Shown: positions 60,216 through 64,000 of the stretch, one piece after another
Numbering within the stretch: position 1 is the stretch's first letter
Layout of the letters: each line of letters begins with the position of its first letter
Assembly (NCBI GenBank): GCA_045599035.1
Contig: JAZRVI010000031.1
Coordinates: 1-64,000 of the forward strand
DNA length: 64,000 bases
From: CATZDY01 sp045599035
GTDB taxonomy: Bacteria; Bacillota; Desulfotomaculia; Desulfotomaculales; Desulfocucumaceae
Direction: 5' to 3'
Notes under the pieces: model-generated
The model's database searches: none
Told to the model about the DNA's origin: nothing
The model's input: only the letters and a program-made list of their open reading frames with translations
Made by a program: the position numbers and the translations under genes

Positions 60216-60941
60216 TTGAAGGAATTGCAAAATTGGCTGAAACAAATTGCAGAATTGCTGAATCGGACTGCTGCCTATTGGAATTATGAGCAGGGTAAAA
60301 AAAAAGTTGCCTGGCCAGGCCAGGACGGACTGAACAATTCACTTCCTACTGAAGAAGCTAACAGCGGCTTAAAAAAAGCTGACCTGAATGCCGGAGAACA
60401 GAGTTTTGGCAAACGGGTTTTGGCCATGGAAAGCCAACTGCGGGCTTGTCTGAACCAGGCTAAACAAAATTGGAGCAAAACAAGCTGGGAAGAGAGTCTT
60501 TTGACTTTTATTCAAACCCCAACAGCAGATTTGGCCGGAAATCAACTGAAATCACAATCTCAACAAGCCCAAAGTTCAAAGGAAGCATCGGCGGCAAATT
60601 TACTTGTAAATTTGTTTTCTGCTGTAAAAAAAGAAGCTCAAACCGGTTTGGGGAGAAACATTACTGAATTTTTTCGGGAAATCAGGGAGAAGCCGGAAGA
60701 ACTGCAAGCCTGGCAGACTGTTTTACAGCCAATTGCTGGAAGAACGGAATTTTCCACCCGGACTGCCGCATTGAAATTCCTAAGCAATTCTGGCTCCAAT
60801 TCTTCCATTGTCCAGAACCTGCAATTCAGTAATGTATTTAACGGAGAACAAGCAGCTCAAGGCCGCCTTGCCCAGGCCATGCAGGAAGCAGCCGGACTGA
60901 CCACAGGAGAATTGGCTAGGGCTTTAGCTTATGGGAGGTAA
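60216..60941 (+). CDS. Very short tape-measure candidate
   Basis: This 241-residue helical, Gln- and Ala-rich protein occupies the tape-measure position, after the chaperones and before the baseplate. Myophage tape measures usually have 600 to 1000 residues or more and set tail length. No transmembrane or peptidase segment is seen. It may be a true very short tape measure, or a different protein with the tape measure lost. TTG 60216 follows GGAGAGGGG. Confidence 0.55.
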   Translation: MKELQNWLKQIAELLNRTAAYWNYEQGKKKVAWPGQDGLNNSLPTEEANSGLKKADLNAGEQSFGKRVLAMESQLRACLNQAKQNWSKTSWEESLLTFIQTPTADLAGNQLKSQSQQAQSSKEASAANLLVNLFSAVKKEAQTGLGRNITEFFREIREKPEELQAWQTVLQPIAGRTEFSTRTAALKFLSNSGSNSSIVQNLQFSNVFNGEQAAQGRLAQAMQEAAGLTTGELARALAYGR

Positions 60942-60946
60942 AAATC

Positions 60947-61525
60947 ATGTTGTATATTGGCCAGCCGGTACGCCTTAACGGTTTGGAATTTGATGCTTTG
61001 CTGCAGGAAAAGGCTGCTTATGCAGCTTTGGTTCCGGAATATCCGACAGAAGAAGGTTTTTCGGTGCAGGACAGCCTGATTCTGCGGCCTTTGGAATTGG
61101 AAGTAACTTTGCTTTTAACGAATACTCCGGTAACCTGGGCCAATTATTTTGCTACTGAAGAAGGGCGTTTGGAAAGAATTTGGCAGCAATTAGAAGAACT
61201 GTATTTCTCCCGCCAATTATGCACACTTGAAACTTCCGAAAAAATTTACCATAATTTAGCTTTGGTAAAAATGACCTTGCAAAAAAATTCAAAGCGTTCC
61301 AGGGTGCGGGAAATTCCTCTGATTTTTCGGCAGATTCGGCAAACCTCAACTCAGATTCAAGGTATTGCGGAGGATTATTTCAAAAGTGGGATCAGCCGTT
61401 TGAATACAGGAACAGCTTCAACTAATTCAGTTTGGCTGCAAGGTATGGTTATTACCGAAGAAATGGCCAAACCTGGTTCGGAGCTTTACTTGCTGAGTCA
61501 AGCTTCCGGTCTGTTTTGGGTTTAG
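60947..61525 (+). CDS. Phage baseplate protein, Dit/DUF6046-like
   Basis: This 192-residue protein lies directly after the tape-measure candidate. GQPVRLNGLEFDALLQEKAAY at the start and a beta-rich body fit the distal-tail/baseplate proteins that follow the tape measure in this phage class. Assignment is by position and general pattern. SD GGGAGG precedes ATG 60947. Confidence 0.65.
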   Translation: MLYIGQPVRLNGLEFDALLQEKAAYAALVPEYPTEEGFSVQDSLILRPLELEVTLLLTNTPVTWANYFATEEGRLERIWQQLEELYFSRQLCTLETSEKIYHNLALVKMTLQKNSKRSRVREIPLIFRQIRQTSTQIQGIAEDYFKSGISRLNTGTASTNSVWLQGMVITEEMAKPGSELYLLSQASGLFWV

Positions 61526-61540
61526 GGGGAGCACAAATAA

Positions 61541-61849
61541 ATGAAGCGATTGGAAATTGCAGTACCAGATTATAATGACAGCCTGACCCGGATTATCTTA
61601 TCCGGTCAGGCTTATCTTTTGCGTTTTACTTATAACGATACTTATGCTTGTTGGTCTTTGGGGATTTATGACTGGGAAGAAAAAGCTTTGGTTACTGGGA
61701 TTCGGTTGGTGCCTCGCTTTCCGCTTAACTTGTTTTGTCCCGGCATTCTCAAAGGAGTGTTGGCGGTGCTGACGGATCAAGAACGGCTAACCCGAAACAG
61801 CTTTAAGCAGGAGCAGGCAATTTTGGTCTATCTGACAGAGGAGGATTGA
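61541..61849 (+). CDS. Phage baseplate plug protein
   Basis: This 102-residue beta protein has YLLRFTYNDTYACWSLGIYD and LFCPGILKGVLAVL, close to the baseplate-plug family of small myophage proteins. It lies between the Dit-like and hub genes. SD AGGGGGAG precedes ATG 61541. Confidence 0.78.
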   Translation: MKRLEIAVPDYNDSLTRIILSGQAYLLRFTYNDTYACWSLGIYDWEEKALVTGIRLVPRFPLNLFCPGILKGVLAVLTDQERLTRNSFKQEQAILVYLTEED

Positions 61850-61850
61850 A

Positions 61851-62690
61851 ATGCAAAATTTTGACCGACAATATTTGCTGACAGTTTATCGGAGCGGCAT
61901 AAAACAATTTAGCTGCGGCCAAACTGCTGCTTTGCATATTCGCTTTTCTGTGCAAAAAGCCGATCTGGAAACGGAAAATACGGCCAAAATCTGCTTGTGG
62001 AATTTAAGCTCCAGTCATCTGGGAATTTTAAAGCAAAGGGATTGTTCCCTGGTTTTGCAGGCTGGCTATGGATCAAATTTGCCGGTTATTTTTCAAGGCA
62101 ATATCAGCTTTATTCGGACGGAGTTGGACGGAGCGGATCGCAAGACCACCCTGGAGGCTGTGGATGGAGGTTGGGTATTGCGAGATAATTGGCTTTCTTT
62201 GGCTTACTGCGGCTCCATTAATACCCGCCAAATTATAGAGGATCTGGCCAAACAAATGGGTCTGACGGTGATTTTTTCACCCCAGGCTGTTTATCAGGAT
62301 TTAAACCGGGGCTTTAGCTACAGCGGTTTGGCTGGCGGAGCCTTGGACAAAATTTGTGCTGGCAGCGGAATGTCCTGGTCGATCCTCAATGGAGTTCTAC
62401 AAATTAAAAAGCCAACTGAAGCCTGGTTTGAAAAAATTTATCTTTTGAACAGTCAAACCGGCTTGCTGGGTAGTCCCAAAGAAATTTTGATTACAGCCCA
62501 GCACAAATGGGAATTTGATTTGCCGGGCTGGGAAGTGGAATTCTTCCTGAACGGAGCAATTGAAGTAGCTGATTATGTGCGTTTGGAAAGTCAGGCTGTT
62601 CGGGGAAGCTTCCGGGTTTATTCCCTGCAAATAGAAGGAGATAATTGCCAGGCCGATTGGCTTTGCCGAGCTTGTCTTGTGGAGGTTTAG
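61851..62690 (+). CDS. Baseplate hub protein, gp27/gpD-like
   Basis: This 279-residue protein has the pattern of small hub proteins: FSVQKADLETENTAKICLWNLS, a barrel with LVLQAGYGSNLPVIFQGNI, and a second barrel beginning near SINTRQIIEDLAKQMGL. It would form the trimeric base on which the spike sits. SD AGAGGAGG precedes ATG 61851. Confidence 0.82.
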   Translation: MQNFDRQYLLTVYRSGIKQFSCGQTAALHIRFSVQKADLETENTAKICLWNLSSSHLGILKQRDCSLVLQAGYGSNLPVIFQGNISFIRTELDGADRKTTLEAVDGGWVLRDNWLSLAYCGSINTRQIIEDLAKQMGLTVIFSPQAVYQDLNRGFSYSGLAGGALDKICAGSGMSWSILNGVLQIKKPTEAWFEKIYLLNSQTGLLGSPKEILITAQHKWEFDLPGWEVEFFLNGAIEVADYVRLESQAVRGSFRVYSLQIEGDNCQADWLCRACLVEV

Positions 62691-62691
62691 G

Positions 62692-63261
62692 ATGGAACAG
62701 GAATTTGTTAAACAATGCAAAAATCTGGTTATGGATTTAATTAAAGGGCTGCACACCGCCTTGCCTGGAGAAATTTTAAGCTTTGATCCCCAATCCGGTT
62801 TGGCTTCTGTCAGACCGTTGGCCAAAGCTGGAGAAGGAAACAATCGCATTGATTACCCATCCATTTATGGAGTACCAGTGCTTTTTCCTCAAGGCTGGGG
62901 ACAAAAGGTCAGTTTGGCCTTTCCTTTGCAGGCTGGAGATGGCTGCCTTTTGATTATGGCCGAACAAGCCTTGGATTATTGGCTTTATGGGCAAGAAACC
63001 GGGCTGGATCTGCGTTTTGACTTGTCTAATGCTCTGGCTATACCCGGCCTGTTTTCGCTTCCTTCCGCTCTGGTGGCGGAAGCCTGTGCGGAACAGGCTT
63101 TAATTTTGGAAGCCAACAACAAGCGAATTAAAATTTCGAGCCAGGGAGTGGAGATTACGGGAGATTTGACGGTTAATGGTCAGATCAGATCAAGCGGAGA
63201 TGTTGTGGCTAAATATGATTTGCCGGATGAACGGGTCAGTTTGTTGGGAGGGGAAGCCTAG
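62692..63261 (+). CDS. Gp138-type membrane-puncturing spike
   Basis: This 189-residue protein has a Gp138 N-terminal OB-like domain (PGEILSFDPQSGLASVRPLAKAG, QAGDGCLLIMAEQALDYWL). A short C-terminal beta repeat (IKISSQGVEITGDLTVNGQ) would form the needle. ATG 62692 lies behind GGAGG that overlaps the end of the hub gene. Confidence 0.85.
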   Translation: MEQEFVKQCKNLVMDLIKGLHTALPGEILSFDPQSGLASVRPLAKAGEGNNRIDYPSIYGVPVLFPQGWGQKVSLAFPLQAGDGCLLIMAEQALDYWLYGQETGLDLRFDLSNALAIPGLFSLPSALVAEACAEQALILEANNKRIKISSQGVEITGDLTVNGQIRSSGDVVAKYDLPDERVSLLGGEA

Positions 63262-63609
63262 ATGCAGGATTTGGCTTTGACGGAAAGCGGAGATTTGGCC
63301 TTGACGGCACAGGGGGATTTGCAAATTACTCCCAGCCTTCGGCAGGCTGTTCAGATTCGCTTAAATTGGTTTAAAGCCGAATGGCGGCTGATTCCAGCTT
63401 ATGGAATGGATTATTACGGGGAAATTCTCAAAAAGAAGCCCAATTTAAATCGGATCAAAGCTGTTGTGCGGCAGGCTGTTTTGGAGGTGGAAGCAATAGA
63501 GGAGGTAAGCGTAGCAATTAAAGAGTGGAAAAACCGGCAGCTCAAAATAACTTTACAGCTTAAAGCGGGTCGGGAAGTTTGGCAGGAAGAATTATTGATT
63601 GCGGGGTGA
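63262..63609 (+). CDS. Baseplate wedge protein, gp25/W-like
   Basis: This 115-residue protein has GDLQITPSLRQAVQIRLNWFKAEW and DYYGEILKKKPNLNRIKAVVRQAVLEVE, typical of gp25-like (XkdS/DUF2634-related) wedge proteins. It precedes a baseplate J gene, the usual pair. SD GGGAGGGG precedes ATG 63262. Confidence 0.85.
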   Translation: MQDLALTESGDLALTAQGDLQITPSLRQAVQIRLNWFKAEWRLIPAYGMDYYGEILKKKPNLNRIKAVVRQAVLEVEAIEEVSVAIKEWKNRQLKITLQLKAGREVWQEELLIAG

Positions 63610-63613
63610 AAAA

Positions 63614-64000
63614 GTGGCTGATTATGGAGTAACTGCAACCGGCTTTGTCCGAAAGCGTCTGGATGAAATTTTGGAGGAACTGCACGAGGATCTGAGTGCT
63701 GGTTTTGGCTTTAATACCCGGCTGAATCCCCAGAGTTATTTAAATGTTCTGCTGACCAACTTTGGGGATAAAATTGCTGAATTATGGGAAGTAGCGGAAA
63801 ATGTATATCAGTCTATGTATCCTTCCATGGCCGAAGGACAAAATTTGGACTGGGTGGCTCAATATGCCGGGGTTATTCGTCAGCCGGCTGCCAAAACCCG
63901 TTATCCGATTTATTGTACAGGAGTGGATGGTACTGAAATAGCCGCAGGTACTCGATTGGCTTCGGCGACCAATCCGGTTAATTATTTTTTGGCTGCTCAA
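63614..64000 (+). CDS. Baseplate J/gp47 family protein, partial (cut by window end)
   Basis: From GTG 63614 (SD GGGGTGA) the frame stays open to the last base. The 129 visible residues include VRKRLDEILEELHEDL, then LTNFGDKIAELWEVAENVYQS and YPSMAEGQNLDWVAQYAGVIR. The last two match the N-terminal region of baseplate J (gp47/Mup47) proteins, the outer wedge of contractile tails. It follows the gp25-like gene directly. Confidence 0.88.
   Translation, partial: MADYGVTATGFVRKRLDEILEELHEDLSAGFGFNTRLNPQSYLNVLLTNFGDKIAELWEVAENVYQSMYPSMAEGQNLDWVAQYAGVIRQPAAKTRYPIYCTGVDGTEIAAGTRLASATNPVNYFLAAQ

Larger units (their letters stand above)
48108..64000 (+). mobile_element. Prophage head-tail module, contractile tail, continues past the window
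   Basis: Every gene from the terminase to the baseplate lies on the plus strand with little or no spacing, in the usual order: packaging, portal, protease/scaffold, capsid, neck, sheath, tube, chaperone, tape measure, baseplate. No integrase, repressor, lysis or replication gene is in view, so the other half must lie beyond 64000. Base and codon use look like the host genes, which suggests long residence or a well-adapted phage. Confidence 0.9.

Noticed and set aside
48108..64000. Tailocin or type VI-like particle rather than a phage
   Set aside because: Terminase, portal, protease/scaffold and capsid genes are present, so a complete phage head is encoded.
1..64000. CRISPR array
   Set aside because: No regularly spaced direct repeats were seen; the repeated strings are transposon ends.

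Overview
The window looks like the chromosome of an anaerobic, low-to-medium G+C Firmicute of the Clostridia (Peptococcaceae/Desulfitobacterium/Desulfotomaculum type). This is an inference from gene content and order: a siroheme-type tetrapyrrole cluster (sirC-hemA-hemC-cobA/hemD-nirJ1), a T-box leader, the order rpmE-DUF1385-prfA-prmC-tsaC, a complete atpZ-B-E-F-H-A-G-D-C operon, frequent TTG/GTG starts and strong AGGAGG-type ribosome binding sites. No rRNA, tRNA or CRISPR array was recognised.

Layout. 1-4700 is a transposon graveyard around an intact Na/Pi cotransporter gene: the tail of an IS200/IS605 element (1-260), an orphan left end (2181-2245), a 17-bp inverted repeat, an intact minus-strand TnpB with its right end/omega-RNA region (2461-3753), and wrecked IS607-like sequence (about 4058-4690). 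4708-12349 is a metabolic run: polyprenyl diphosphate synthase, siroheme/heme-precursor enzymes, a NirJ1-type radical SAM protein, malate dehydrogenase and a Cys-rich mini-protein. 12410-14119 is a Trp-type T-box followed by a stand-alone trpB2. 15501-23871 is a housekeeping run from rpmE to glyA, interrupted after rpmE by a decayed IS605 element (15833-17138). 23959-27953 holds dCMP deaminase, a membrane protein, a PrsW-like protease, an Asn-rich wall protein, a HAD hydrolase and an unknown protein. 30007-38652 runs from wecB into the ATP synthase operon; it contains a partial duplication of the c-subunit gene and an intrinsic terminator between atpE and atpF. 38667-48002 is mixed, with an M16 peptidase, a DUF1638 protein, an aminotransferase, a GIY-YIG nuclease and a 1347-residue secreted subtilisin.

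48038-64000 is the head and tail module of a contractile-tailed prophage, all on the plus strand and cut by the window end: terminase, portal, DUF2213 protease, capsid, neck, DUF3383 sheath, tube, frameshifted tail chaperones, a very short tape-measure candidate, hub, spike, gp25 and baseplate J. It opens with a promoter followed at once by a terminator whose loop carries the first ribosome binding site. It also shows an in-frame internal start typical of nested scaffold genes and a textbook -1 frameshift site (T TTT TTT plus a downstream stem).

The most notable signals are the TnpB/omega-RNA remnants with compensatory changes between copies, the phage promoter-terminator gate, the nested scaffold and frameshift, the short tape measure beside a sheath with inserted carbohydrate-binding-like repeats, and the atpE duplication with its attenuator. 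All function calls rest on motif recognition by eye; no database search was possible.
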